From Mesorhizobium sp. LMG 17147 (GTDB lineage: Bacteria > Pseudomonadota > Alphaproteobacteria > Rhizobiales > Rhizobiaceae): a DNA stretch of 64,000 nucleotides. Position 1 is the first letter of the stretch. Every line of letters starts with the position of its first letter. The stretch covers positions 1-64,000 of the forward strand of contig NZ_JANCTC010000009.1 in the NCBI RefSeq assembly GCF_024297145.1. The letters run 5' to 3'. The translations under genes were made by a program, and so were the position numbers. A model generated the notes under the pieces. The model did no database searches, was not told the origin of the DNA, and saw nothing but the letters and a program-made list of their open reading frames with translations. Positions 34,526 to 42,091 of this stretch are shown one piece after another.

Positions 34526-34560
34526 TTTCCTACCACTGCAAGAACCGTTGCGATTTTCAT
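34504..34560 (-). CDS. Leader peptide for ilvB copy 2 (18 residues)
   Basis: Encodes MKIATVLAVVGKRTGRMV, rich in Ile, Val and Leu codons (Ile3, Val6, Leu7, Val9, Val10, Val18). Its C-terminal VGKR-x-G resembles the copy-1 leader, although the branched-chain codons are arranged differently. The DNA from 34561 to 34772 upstream should contain the promoter; I see no other feature there. Confidence 0.78.
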   Translation of the reverse strand: MKIATVLAVVGKRTGRMV

Positions 34561-34772
34561 GATGATCGCTGCTACACAGAAAATCGCGCATCGTCAACGT
34601 CTCGGGCTGAGCGTCTCAGGTTGAGGCGAAAGCCCAAGGGCTTCCCATCATCGGAACCTCCGATGGCAGCATTCGTATCTTCCCGTTTCCCTTCTCTCAT
34701 GCCTTTGCGGGACAAGGCCTCAGTTTCTCGCCGCGTGTGGTCATGCCCGGCGAGCTACCTGATGGAGACAAG

Positions 34773-35511
34773 ATGAACCAGGAAACCACACCAAAACACG
34801 AACGCATCCTGATCGTGGGCGGCAGTTCCGGCATGGGGCTGTCGCTGGCCGAACAGCGGCTTGCCGCCGGCGCCGAGGTTACGATCGTCGGCCGCTCCCA
34901 GGACCGGTTGTCGGCCGCACGGCGGCGCTCGCCTCACCCGGAAAGGCTTAGGACGATCGCAGCCGACGTCACAAGCGAGGACGATCCGACGCCTGTTCCA
35001 GGATGTCGGTACGCTCGACCACATCGTCTCGACCGCCGCCGACGTCACGGGCGTCTATGTATTGCTTCCCGACATGGACATCTCGTTGGCGCGGAAAGTG
35101 ATGGATTCCAAGGTCGTCGGACCGCTTCTTCTTGCCAAGCATGGCGCGCCTCGTCTGACGCCCAGGGGATCGATCACGCTGACCTCGGGCATCGCCGCCT
35201 ATCGTCCGGCTGCGAAAGGCTCGGTGGTGGCAGCCGTTAATGGGGCCCTCGCCTCACTCGCCTACGCGCTTGCCGTCGAACTGGCGCCGATCCGCGTCAA
35301 CGTCCTCTCGCCGGGCTGGGTCGACACGCCGATTTGGAATGCCGTCGCCGGCAGCGGAAAGACGGCTGCGCTGGACGGCATGGCAAAGCGCCTGCTCGTC
35401 GGCCGGATCGGGCAGGCAGCCGACATTGCCCAGGCCATCACGTCCCTGATGCATAACGGCTTCATCACCGGAACGGTGCTTCATGTCGATGGTGGCCAGC
35501 GGCTGGTCTAG
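34773..35511 (+). pseudogene. Short-chain dehydrogenase/reductase, frameshifted
   Basis: An SDR-family oxidoreductase split across two frames. The first frame gives MNQETTPKHERILIVGGSS, with the GGSSGMGLSLAE cofactor motif, and runs to about DVTSEDD near 34985. Similarity continues in another frame with RRLFQDVGTLDHIVSTAADV, the active-site region, and ends HVDGGQRLV at 35511. The join (GAGGACGATCCG) looks like loss of two bases from a GATATC-like sequence. GGAG five bases upstream supports ATG 34773. No Ser-Tyr-Lys triad of classic form is obvious (the Tyr appears as AAYRPAAKGS). Either a true pseudogene or a sequencing error. Divergent from ilvB copy 2. Confidence 0.75.
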
Positions 35512-36399
35512 CCATGGCCAAATTTCGCGAACCATTGCGAGGAACAGCCGCAGCACCGGCGCTTGAATGCGCCGGTGGCGCCATACCATGGTGACCGGCG
35601 TCACCGGGCTGCTTCCGACCCAAGGCAACACGACGATATTGGCGTCGGCCGCGGAAGCCACGAGACGCGGAACCAGCGCGCATCCAAGACCGGCTGCAAC
35701 AAGGCCCCGTATCGCACCCATGCTTGCGAACTCGCCGACGAGTTTTGGACAGTCAGGCAATGTTGCGGCAAACGTTTCGTCGAACATCCGCCTATAGACG
35801 CAACCGGGCTGGGTGACGAGGAAGGCCTCGTCAGCCAGGTCGTCGGATCTTATGGCAGAATATCCGGCCAACCGGTGATTTGCCGGCATTATGACGACGA
35901 GCTCTTCCTCGGCTATCTGTTCGCTTCGCAGCTCCGGCGCCGCCGCCGGGACGGCTCCGAAATGGAACGATACGTCCAGCGCCCCGCTTGTCACGCCGGC
36001 ACGCAACCCACTGCTATCGTTCGCCCTGAGGTCCAGTTCCACATCGGGATGACGCCGATGGAATTCCCCCAGCAAAGCCGGCAAGCGTGTCGAGCAAAGC
36101 GTCTCCAGGCCGCCGACCGTCAGACGACCGGCAACCGTACCGCTCGCGTCGGCGACAGCGGAACGGGCTTCGTCCGCAAGGTCGAGGAGATCGTTTGCGT
36201 AGTCCAGCAGGCGCTGTCCTGCCGCTGTCAGCTTCAAGCCACGCCGTGACCTGTCGAACAGCGACGTGCCCAGATCGGCTTCCAGCGCCTGGATCTGTTC
36301 GGTCACGCTCGATTGGGCAAGATGAACCCGCTCGGAGGCGCGCGTGATGTTCAAGGTGGTGGCGACCGCCACGAAGGTCTTGAGATGTCGAAGCTGCAT
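35254..36399 (-). CDS. LysR-type regulator with an extended C-terminus antisense to the SDR gene
   Basis: A LysR-family regulator. The N-terminal winged helix is MQLRHLKTFVAVATTLNITRASERVHLAQSS (with VTEQIQALE following), and the effector domain starts near GRLTVGGLETLCSTRLPALL. Ordinary LysR proteins end after about 300 residues, here near LRLFLAMVREIWPWL at about 35520. This frame has no stop there and continues about 85 residues into DNA antisense to the convergent SDR pseudogene, giving 381 residues. Those extra residues look like non-coding translation. The original stop may have been lost, or a base is missing. ATG 36399 is the family-typical start. The SDR gene would be a natural target. 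Confidence 0.78.
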   Translation of the reverse strand: MQLRHLKTFVAVATTLNITRASERVHLAQSSVTEQIQALEADLGTSLFDRSRRGLKLTAAGQRLLDYANDLLDLADEARSAVADASGTVAGRLTVGGLETLCSTRLPALLGEFHRRHPDVELDLRANDSSGLRAGVTSGALDVSFHFGAVPAAAPELRSEQIAEEELVVIMPANHRLAGYSAIRSDDLADEAFLVTQPGCVYRRMFDETFAATLPDCPKLVGEFASMGAIRGLVAAGLGCALVPRLVASAADANIVVLPWVGSSPVTPVTMVWRHRRIQAPVLRLFLAMVREIWPWLDQPLATIDMKHRSGDEAVMHQGRDGLGNVGCLPDPADEQALCHAVQRSRLSAAGDGIPNRRVDPARREDVDADRRQFDGKRVGE

Positions 36400-36453
36400 G
36401 TCTTGAACCCGTCGTATAGGCATAGGCTGCTTTGAACCGGGACCGCAAACGTG

Positions 36454-36483
36454 AAAAGGCCGGGAACATCGCCCGGCCTTTTT
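36454..36483. terminator. Terminator after the MFS exporter gene
   Basis: GGCCGGG and CCCGGCC form a perfect seven-pair stem around AACATCG, with AAAA on one side and TTTTT on the other. It lies 18 bp past the MFS stop on the minus strand and before the LysR gene. Confidence 0.85.
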
Positions 36484-36500
36484 GTCTCGATAGGTGAAGC

Positions 36501-37706
36501 TTACTCCGCCGGCGCTTCCGCAACGTCCCGGCTGCGGCCGAGCGTTATCCTGGCCAGTGTGAAGGAGATCGCCGCGCACAGCGTGATGCCCGCCACCATC
36601 GGCAGCGGCGTGCCGTCGAAAAACACGCCGGCGACGCCCATGGCGACCGCGCCGATGGCGAAGTGCAGCGTGCCCATCAACGCCGAAGCGGTGCCGGCGA
36701 TCTCGCCATGCTCTTCCATGGCCAGCACCGACGTTGTCGGGATGACCAGGCCGAGAAAGCCGTAGCCGATGAACAGCAGCGCCGCCATTACGTCGAGCCG
36801 GTCGACACCCGATGCCATCACCGCGAACAGCACCACCATCGTCGTCGCATAGCCGGTCACCGCGACGCGCACCACGCGCTGCAGCCCGAACCGCTCCGAT
36901 AGCAACCCGGTCAGCTGCGACATGCCGATGAAGGCAACCGCATTGATCGAGAAGAACACGCTGTAAACCGAAGGGGACAGGCCATAATGGTCGATCAGGA
37001 TGAAGGACGAGCTCGACAGATAGACAAAGAAGCTCGCAATGCCGAAGCCGGCGATGGCCGTCAGCCCAAGGAAGTTGCGGTCGCCCATCAGGAAGCGGTA
37101 GCCGGAAAGTGCCGTCCCGAAGGACGAACCGGCGCGCTCTTCGACCGGCCGCGTCTCCTTGAGAGAGGTCGCCAGCAGGATGGTGGCGAGCACGGCCGCG
37201 CCCGTCACCGTCCAGAACACGGCGCGCCAGCCGAAGTTCTCGATGATCTGGCTACCGGTCAGCGGCGCCAGGATCGGCGAGACCGAAAACACCAGCATCA
37301 GCAGCGACATCAACTTAGCGGCCTCGGTGCCGGTATGCAGGTCGCGCACGATCGCGCGCGGCACGGCCATGCCGGCGCTGGCGCCGAGCCCTTGCAGGAA
37401 GCGGAAGGCGATCAGCCATTCGATCGAGGGAGCCAGCGCCGAGCCGACGCCGCCGACCATGAACAGCACCAGGCCGCCGTAGAGCGGCAGCTTGCGGCCG
37501 ACCATGTCGGAGATCGGTCCGACGACGATCTGGCCGAAGCCCATGGAAAGAAAGAAGATCAGCAGACTCATCTGCACCGCGGCAGTGCCGGCATGCAGAT
37601 CCTCGCCTATTGACGGCAGGGCCGGAAGATACATGTCGATGGCAAACGGGCCGATCGCGGACAATAGGCCGAGCACGACCGCAATGCGGAGGAATTTGGC
37701 GTTCAT
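36501..37706 (-). CDS. Bcr/CflA-family multidrug efflux MFS transporter
   Basis: Twelve-helix major facilitator drug exporter of the Bcr/CflA (DHA1) group. The 401-residue protein has IDMYLPALPSIGEDLHAG in the first loop, GFGQIVVGPISDMVGRKLPL (motif A), and RFLQGLGASAGMAVPRAIVRD (motif B), both diagnostic. The substrate is unknown; relatives export bicyclomycin, chloramphenicol or sulfonamides. It is divergent from a TetR-family gene with a palindromic site between them, so the pair is probably a drug-inducible regulator/pump module. ATG 37706 is clear. Confidence 0.9.
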   Translation of the reverse strand: MNAKFLRIAVVLGLLSAIGPFAIDMYLPALPSIGEDLHAGTAAVQMSLLIFFLSMGFGQIVVGPISDMVGRKLPLYGGLVLFMVGGVGSALAPSIEWLIAFRFLQGLGASAGMAVPRAIVRDLHTGTEAAKLMSLLMLVFSVSPILAPLTGSQIIENFGWRAVFWTVTGAAVLATILLATSLKETRPVEERAGSSFGTALSGYRFLMGDRNFLGLTAIAGFGIASFFVYLSSSSFILIDHYGLSPSVYSVFFSINAVAFIGMSQLTGLLSERFGLQRVVRVAVTGYATTMVVLFAVMASGVDRLDVMAALLFIGYGFLGLVIPTTSVLAMEEHGEIAGTASALMGTLHFAIGAVAMGVAGVFFDGTPLPMVAGITLCAAISFTLARITLGRSRDVAEAPAE

Positions 37707-37827
37707 GATAGCAGGCTCTTTCGAATTCTGGTTGCCGCCGAGGACCGGCGCGTAACCCTAGGACGTTCCATCCCATGGAGTTCCGACTCTTCTGCGGAAC
37801 GAAACTCCCTTCGTGCAGTCCACAAAT

Positions 37828-37845
37828 TTAGACAGGCTTGTCTAA
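37828..37845. promoter_or_regulatory. Palindrome between the MFS and TetR genes
   Basis: TTAGACA-GGCT-TGTCTAA is a seven-plus-seven inverted repeat 28 bp upstream of the TetR start. A TATATAGTTTT -10-like stretch follows. It is a likely TetR operator that could act on both divergent genes. Confidence 0.65.
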
Positions 37846-37873
37846 TTCGTCAACCACCTCTATATAGTTTTGC

Positions 37874-38557
37874 ATGAAGGCCAACGTTTCTCCTGACATT
37901 TTCCCGCCACGGGGCCATGAGGCCAAGCGGATATCGATTGTCGATGCCGCCACCTCGGTCTTCTGCCGCGAAAGCTTCGCCGGTGCGAATATCGATATGA
38001 TTGCCGCCGAGGCCGGCGTCTCCCGCCAGACCATCTACAATCATCACGGCGACAAGGAAAAACTCTTCGTTGCCATCGTCCGCGACCTCACCGAACGTTG
38101 CAACGCGGGCATCTTTGCCACGATTTCCACTTTTCCCGATCAGCCGAAGAATCTCGAGGCCGACCTCATCGCCTTTGCTGTGCGGATGACCCACAATTGC
38201 ATTTGCAACCGCGACGGCAAATTCCTGCGCAAGCTGATCCAGACCGAGGGCGGGCGCTATCCCGAGTTGTTCGCCGAATGGCGCGAAGAAGGACCGGGCA
38301 GGACATGGCCGGCGATCGCCGCCCGCTTCGCCCGCCTCGCTCATGCCGGCTTCCTTGATATCGACGATCCCGATGTCGCAGCGCGCCAGTTCATGGCGCT
38401 TGCCAATGCCGAGTTGCAGACGACGTTCATGCTCGGCGGCACACCGACCGAGGACGAGGTGGTGCAGTCGGCGACAAATGGCGTGCGCACCTTCCTGCGC
38501 GCCTTCGGCAAGCGGCAGCCTGTGGCTCGTAAACAGGGCGCGCTCGCCAGCGCTTGA
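37874..38557 (+). CDS. TetR-family repressor (probable regulator of the MFS pump)
   Basis: A 227-residue TetR-type repressor: the N-terminal HTH is AATSVFCRESFAGANIDMIAAEAGVSRQTIYNHHGDKEKLF, in which the GVSRQTIYNHHGDKEKL recognition helix is classic. The C-terminal all-helical ligand domain includes a TetR_C_33-like RDGKFLRKLIQTEGGRYPELF region. It is divergent from the Bcr/CflA exporter and a palindrome lies in the shared promoter region, so drug-responsive control of the pump and itself is likely. The stop region contains a 12-bp direct repeat with the 3' flanking DNA. Ligand unknown. Confidence 0.88.
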   Translation: MKANVSPDIFPPRGHEAKRISIVDAATSVFCRESFAGANIDMIAAEAGVSRQTIYNHHGDKEKLFVAIVRDLTERCNAGIFATISTFPDQPKNLEADLIAFAVRMTHNCICNRDGKFLRKLIQTEGGRYPELFAEWREEGPGRTWPAIAARFARLAHAGFLDIDDPDVAARQFMALANAELQTTFMLGGTPTEDEVVQSATNGVRTFLRAFGKRQPVARKQGALASA

Positions 38558-38582
38558 CGATCAAAGCCGTTTGACGATCAAA
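38554..38582. repeat. 12-bp direct repeat TTGACGATCAAA
   Basis: TTGACGATCAAA occurs at 38554-38565 and 38571-38582, spaced by GCCGT, overlapping the TetR stop codon. It lies 110 bp upstream of sspB. Each copy begins with a TTGAC -35-like core, so a promoter or regulator site for sspB is possible. Confidence 0.4.
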
Positions 38583-38691
38583 TCGTCGCCAATGGGCTTC
38601 GCTTCCGCACGCAGGCGATCTATATCCGGTTTACGCCGCGCTCAAGCTTGATTACAGCTATCAGGACGATTCAACGGAACCCGACAGCCAC

Positions 38692-39228
38692 ATGGCCGAC
38701 GACCACATCCGCTACGACATTCTGGCCCAGGAGGCGTTGCGCGGCGTCATGCGCAAAGTCCTGGCCGAGGTCGCGCGCACCGGTCTCCCGGGCAACCATC
38801 ACTTCTTCATCACCTTTCTCACCGGCGCGCCGGGTGTGCGCGTATCGTCGCGGCTGCGCGAGCGCTATCCCGAACAGATGACCATCGTCATCCAGTTCCA
38901 GTATTGGGACCTGAAGGTGAGCGACACCGGCTTCGAAGTCGGGTTGTCGTTTTCCGACGTGCCGGAGAAACTGGAAATCCCGTTCTCGGCAGTGCGCGGC
39001 TTTTACGATCCATCCGTCAACTTCGAGCTCGAATTCGACGTCAAGACCGACACCCCGGCGGAACAGGAGACAAAGGCCAAGCCTGCTCCCGAGCCGCTGG
39101 CCATCGTCGCCGAGAAAAAGCCTGAGACGAAGAAGAAAAACGCTGAGGTGGAAAAGAAGCCTGCCGCGGCCGACGCCGGTGCCAAGGGCGCCGACGTGGT
39201 GTCGCTCGACGCCTTCCGCAAGAAATGA
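38692..39228 (+). CDS. sspB: SspB-alpha, ClpXP adaptor for ssrA-tagged proteins
   Basis: Stringent starvation protein B homologue of the alphaproteobacterial type; it binds the ssrA tag and tethers the substrate to ClpX. The 178-residue protein has a folded N-terminal domain (YDILAQEALRGVMRKVLAEV, HHFFITFLTGAPGVRVSSRLRERYP, EIPFSAVRGFYDPSVNFELEF). A disordered Lys/Glu/Ala linker follows, ending in a short hydrophobic C-terminus (VVSLDAFRKK), the expected ClpX-docking tail. ATG 38692 is clear. ssrA is encoded 6 kb away in this window. DUF4169 and RHH genes follow on the same strand with 18-19 bp spacers. Confidence 0.9.
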   Translation: MADDHIRYDILAQEALRGVMRKVLAEVARTGLPGNHHFFITFLTGAPGVRVSSRLRERYPEQMTIVIQFQYWDLKVSDTGFEVGLSFSDVPEKLEIPFSAVRGFYDPSVNFELEFDVKTDTPAEQETKAKPAPEPLAIVAEKKPETKKKNAEVEKKPAAADAGAKGADVVSLDAFRKK

Positions 39229-39246
39229 CCCGACGGGCGGCGTGAC

Positions 39247-39450
39247 ATGGCCGAGATCGTCAATCTCCGTCAGGCACGCAAGCAGAAGGCGCGAACCGAG
39301 AAGGAGCGCCTGGCCGAGCAGAACCGGGCGCTGCATGGCCGTTCCAAAACCAGCCGGGATCGCGACCGCCTGATCGCCAACAAGGCCGATAAGTTCGTCG
39401 CCGGCCATCGCCGCGAAAAATCGGGCGATTCGGACAAATCCGATGCTTGA
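39247..39450 (+). CDS. DUF4169-family small protein
   Basis: A 67-residue very basic protein beginning MAEIVNLRQARKQKARTEKE, characteristic of DUF4169, small cytoplasmic proteins conserved in alphaproteobacteria with no assigned role. It is almost entirely predicted helix and highly charged. It lies 18 bp after sspB and 19 bp before the RHH gene, so it is probably co-transcribed with both. That association may be informative about its role, but nothing in the sequence shows it. Confidence 0.75.
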   Translation: MAEIVNLRQARKQKARTEKERLAEQNRALHGRSKTSRDRDRLIANKADKFVAGHRREKSGDSDKSDA

Positions 39451-39469
39451 ATGTGAATAGGATCGTCGC

Positions 39470-39691
39470 GTGAGCCCGGTCGAAAAGCGCTCGGTCACGA
39501 TTCGCGGCCACCGCACCAGCTATTCGCTCGAAAAGCCTTTTTACGACGACCTGATCGCTATTGCGGCCGTGCGAAAACTGACGCTCGCCGCGCTTGTCGC
39601 CGAAATCGACGAGAGCCGCCCGCGCGATGCGAACCTCTCCTCGGCGCTCAGGCTCTATGTGCTGGATTGGGCCAAGCGCGGCAAGTTTTAG
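39470..39691 (+). CDS. Ribbon-helix-helix domain protein, GTG start
   Basis: A 73-residue protein of the RHH_4-like type (PF13467), with the motif RSVTIRGHRTSYSLEKPFYDDLIAIAA and a helix ALVAEIDESRPRDANLSSALRLYVLDW. Its start is GTG 39470. Ribbon-helix-helix proteins bind DNA as dimers, but members of this subgroup have not been assigned targets that I know of. It lies third in the sspB-DUF4169-RHH group and converges on the ClC channel gene, only three bases away. Confidence 0.78.
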   Translation: MSPVEKRSVTIRGHRTSYSLEKPFYDDLIAIAAVRKLTLAALVAEIDESRPRDANLSSALRLYVLDWAKRGKF

Positions 39692-39694
39692 CCT

Positions 39695-41488
39695 TCAGGC
39701 AACGCTATCCTGTTTCCTGCGCCGGATATGGAAGCCCAGCAAAGCCGAGCGGTCGCGTTCTTCGGCCTGTTTCTTCGATCTGACGCGCATCAGGTCCTTC
39801 CAGCCGACATAGCCCACCAGCCGGGCATTTTCTCGCGTGACGACCGGCAAATGGGACACGTTCGCCATCAACAGCTTGTCGGAGAGGCCCTCGAGATACT
39901 CATCCGGATAGGCCAGCGTGACCTTGCTGCCGGCCAGCAGTTCGCCAAGCGTCGTCGTGCGGTGCTTGCCGGCGCGTCTCCAGTGCAGGATCGCCGGCGG
40001 GTCGATGACGCCGAGCACGTGGCCCTCTTCATCGACGACCGGAAAGCTCGGATGCCGTGTCTCGGGCGCCGTCAGGAACGCTGCCGCGCCGTGTAGCGTC
40101 ATTGTCGCCGGCACACTCTCGACCTCGCTGGTCATCACCTCGCGCACCCTGGTCAGGGCGAACGGATCGACACGGTATTCGCGAACCATGTGATGCCCTC
40201 GCCGTGCGATTTTTTCGGTGAGGATCGAACGCTTCATCAACAGCACGGTCACCGCATGCGCAGTGGCAGTTGCCGCGATCAGCGGCACCAGGACATGGGT
40301 GTTGCCGGTCAGTTCGACCGCAAAGAAGGTGGCGGTCAGCGGCGCACGCATGGTGCCGCCCATCGTCGCCGCCATCGCCAGCAGCGCCCAGAAGCCCGGA
40401 TCGGCGGCCGGCAGGAAGCCGGCGAGGACCGCGCCCATCGTCCCGCCCATGATCAGCAGCGGCGCCAGCACACCTCCCGACGTTCCCGAGCCGAGTGCGA
40501 CCGACCAGATGATCGCCTTCACCACCAACAGGGTGAGCGCAGCGGTCGCTATCGTGCGGCCATCCAGCATGTCGGCGATATTGTCATAGCCGACGCCGAG
40601 CGCCTGCGGCTCGATCAGCCCGCCAATGCCGACCACCAGGCCGCCGAGCATCGGCCACCACATCCAGTGGATGGGCAGCTTCTGGAAACCGTCCTCGCAG
40701 GCATAGACCATCTGGGTCAGCAACCCCGATAGCAGCCCGGCTGCCATGCCGACCAGCACCCAGCCGGCAAGGGCTGGAAATGAAACCTCCATGCCGCCCT
40801 GAAACGGGAAGATCGGCCCCGGCAGGTGCAGCATGGTGCGCTCGACCTCGGCAATAACCGCGGCGACCGCTACGGGAATGAAGCTGCGCGGCGTCCATTC
40901 GAAGAGCAGCAATTCCACCGCAAGCATGATGGCAGCGATCGGTGTTCCGAACACGGTGGTCATGCCGGCCGCCGCACCCGCCACCAGCAGCGTCTTGCGT
41001 TCATTGTCGCTGACCGGCAGCATCTGCGCGATCAGCGAGCCGACGGCGCCGCCGGTCATGATGATAGGCCCTTCCGCGCCGAATGGCCCACCGGTGCCGA
41101 TCGAGACTGCCGACGACAACGGCTTCAGGATCGCCACCTTGGCGTCGAGCCGCGAGCGTCCGAGCAGGATCGCCTCGATGGCTTCGGGAATGCCATGGCC
41201 GCGAATCTTTTCGCTTCCGAAGCGAGCCATCATACCGATGATCAATGCCCCGATGACCGGAACGAATACCGAGGCATAGCCAAGCGGCGTATCCTGCAGT
41301 TTCAGGTCGGCGAGCGTGAACTGGCCAAAATAGGCGATGTTCGTGGCAAGCCGGATCAGCTTCAAAAGGGCAATGCCGGCAAACAACCCCGCCGTCGCCA
41401 CCATCACCGCTATGCCGGCAATGAGCAGCACCCGGGCATCGGTGGTAAAATCGCGCAGATGCCCGGGGTTGGCGTGATCGGAGTTCAT
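39695..41488 (-). CDS. ClC-family chloride channel/transporter with CBS domains
   Basis: ClC-type anion channel or Cl-/H+ exchanger. The 597-residue protein has the selectivity motifs GHGIPEAIEAI, GTGGPFGAEGP and GSGTSGGVLAPLLIMGG, followed by two C-terminal CBS domains (from REVMTSEVESVPATMTLHGAAAF to NVSHLPVVTRENARLVGYVGW). ATG 41488 (MNSDHANPG) is preferred; the longer open frame upstream is non-homologous. Rhizobial ClC proteins of this layout are typically linked to chloride or fluoride homeostasis, but substrate cannot be decided here. It is divergent from a MarR regulator with about 150 bp between the starts. Confidence 0.9.
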   Translation of the reverse strand: MNSDHANPGHLRDFTTDARVLLIAGIAVMVATAGLFAGIALLKLIRLATNIAYFGQFTLADLKLQDTPLGYASVFVPVIGALIIGMMARFGSEKIRGHGIPEAIEAILLGRSRLDAKVAILKPLSSAVSIGTGGPFGAEGPIIMTGGAVGSLIAQMLPVSDNERKTLLVAGAAAGMTTVFGTPIAAIMLAVELLLFEWTPRSFIPVAVAAVIAEVERTMLHLPGPIFPFQGGMEVSFPALAGWVLVGMAAGLLSGLLTQMVYACEDGFQKLPIHWMWWPMLGGLVVGIGGLIEPQALGVGYDNIADMLDGRTIATAALTLLVVKAIIWSVALGSGTSGGVLAPLLIMGGTMGAVLAGFLPAADPGFWALLAMAATMGGTMRAPLTATFFAVELTGNTHVLVPLIAATATAHAVTVLLMKRSILTEKIARRGHHMVREYRVDPFALTRVREVMTSEVESVPATMTLHGAAAFLTAPETRHPSFPVVDEEGHVLGVIDPPAILHWRRAGKHRTTTLGELLAGSKVTLAYPDEYLEGLSDKLLMANVSHLPVVTRENARLVGYVGWKDLMRVRSKKQAEERDRSALLGFHIRRRKQDSVA

Positions 41489-41642
41489 TTGCAAACCTTG
41501 CTTTCTGACGGCGTGCCGACTTGCGGATGGGTCGCTGGCCGTGCCACCGATGATGGCGGGCACGAGCCATGTTGGTGCGCTCTGTATCGTAACACGATAT
41601 AAATGTTCAAGGCCCGTTTGCGGCTTTGTCGGAAAGGATTCG

Positions 41643-42080
41643 ATGGCAGAGACTTCGAAGCCACAAAAGCGCGGCGCAACGATCGGGCCGGCCGATTACC
41701 AGAGGCTGTCCGAATTTCGTTACCTGATCCGCCGCTTTCTCGAATTCAGCCAGATCCAGGCGCAGGAAGCCGGCCTGACACCGCGCCAGCATCAGGCCCT
41801 GCTTGCAATCAAAGGGTTTCCCGGCGGAGGGCCGGTGACCATTGGCGACCTCGCGGAGCGCCTGCGCATCCGCCATCACAGCGCAGTGGAATTGGTCAAC
41901 CGTCTTTGCGAAGCCGGGCTCGTCGCGAGGGACCACGACGAGGAGGACCACCGCCGCGTGCTGCTGCGGCTGACCGAGCGCGCCGACGACAGTCTCGCCG
42001 ATCTGTCAGCCGCTCATCTCGACGAACTCGGGCGGATCGAGCCGATGCTCAAGCGCTTGCTTGCTGGACGCGACACATAA
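41643..42080 (+). CDS. MarR-family transcriptional regulator
   Basis: A 145-residue winged-helix regulator. The recognition region GDLAERLRIRHHSAVELVNRLCEAGLVARDHDEEDHRRVLLRLTERA is typical of MarR proteins, with the wing arginines in DDHRRVLLRL style (here DHRRVLLR). ATG 41643 has AAGGAT upstream. It is divergent from the ClC channel gene and convergent with the AsmA gene, whose stop is 12 bp away. The ClC gene is the obvious candidate target, although no operator was clearly recognised between them. Confidence 0.85.
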   Translation: MAETSKPQKRGATIGPADYQRLSEFRYLIRRFLEFSQIQAQEAGLTPRQHQALLAIKGFPGGGPVTIGDLAERLRIRHHSAVELVNRLCEAGLVARDHDEEDHRRVLLRLTERADDSLADLSAAHLDELGRIEPMLKRLLAGRDT

Positions 42081-42091
42081 GGGATGCGCCG

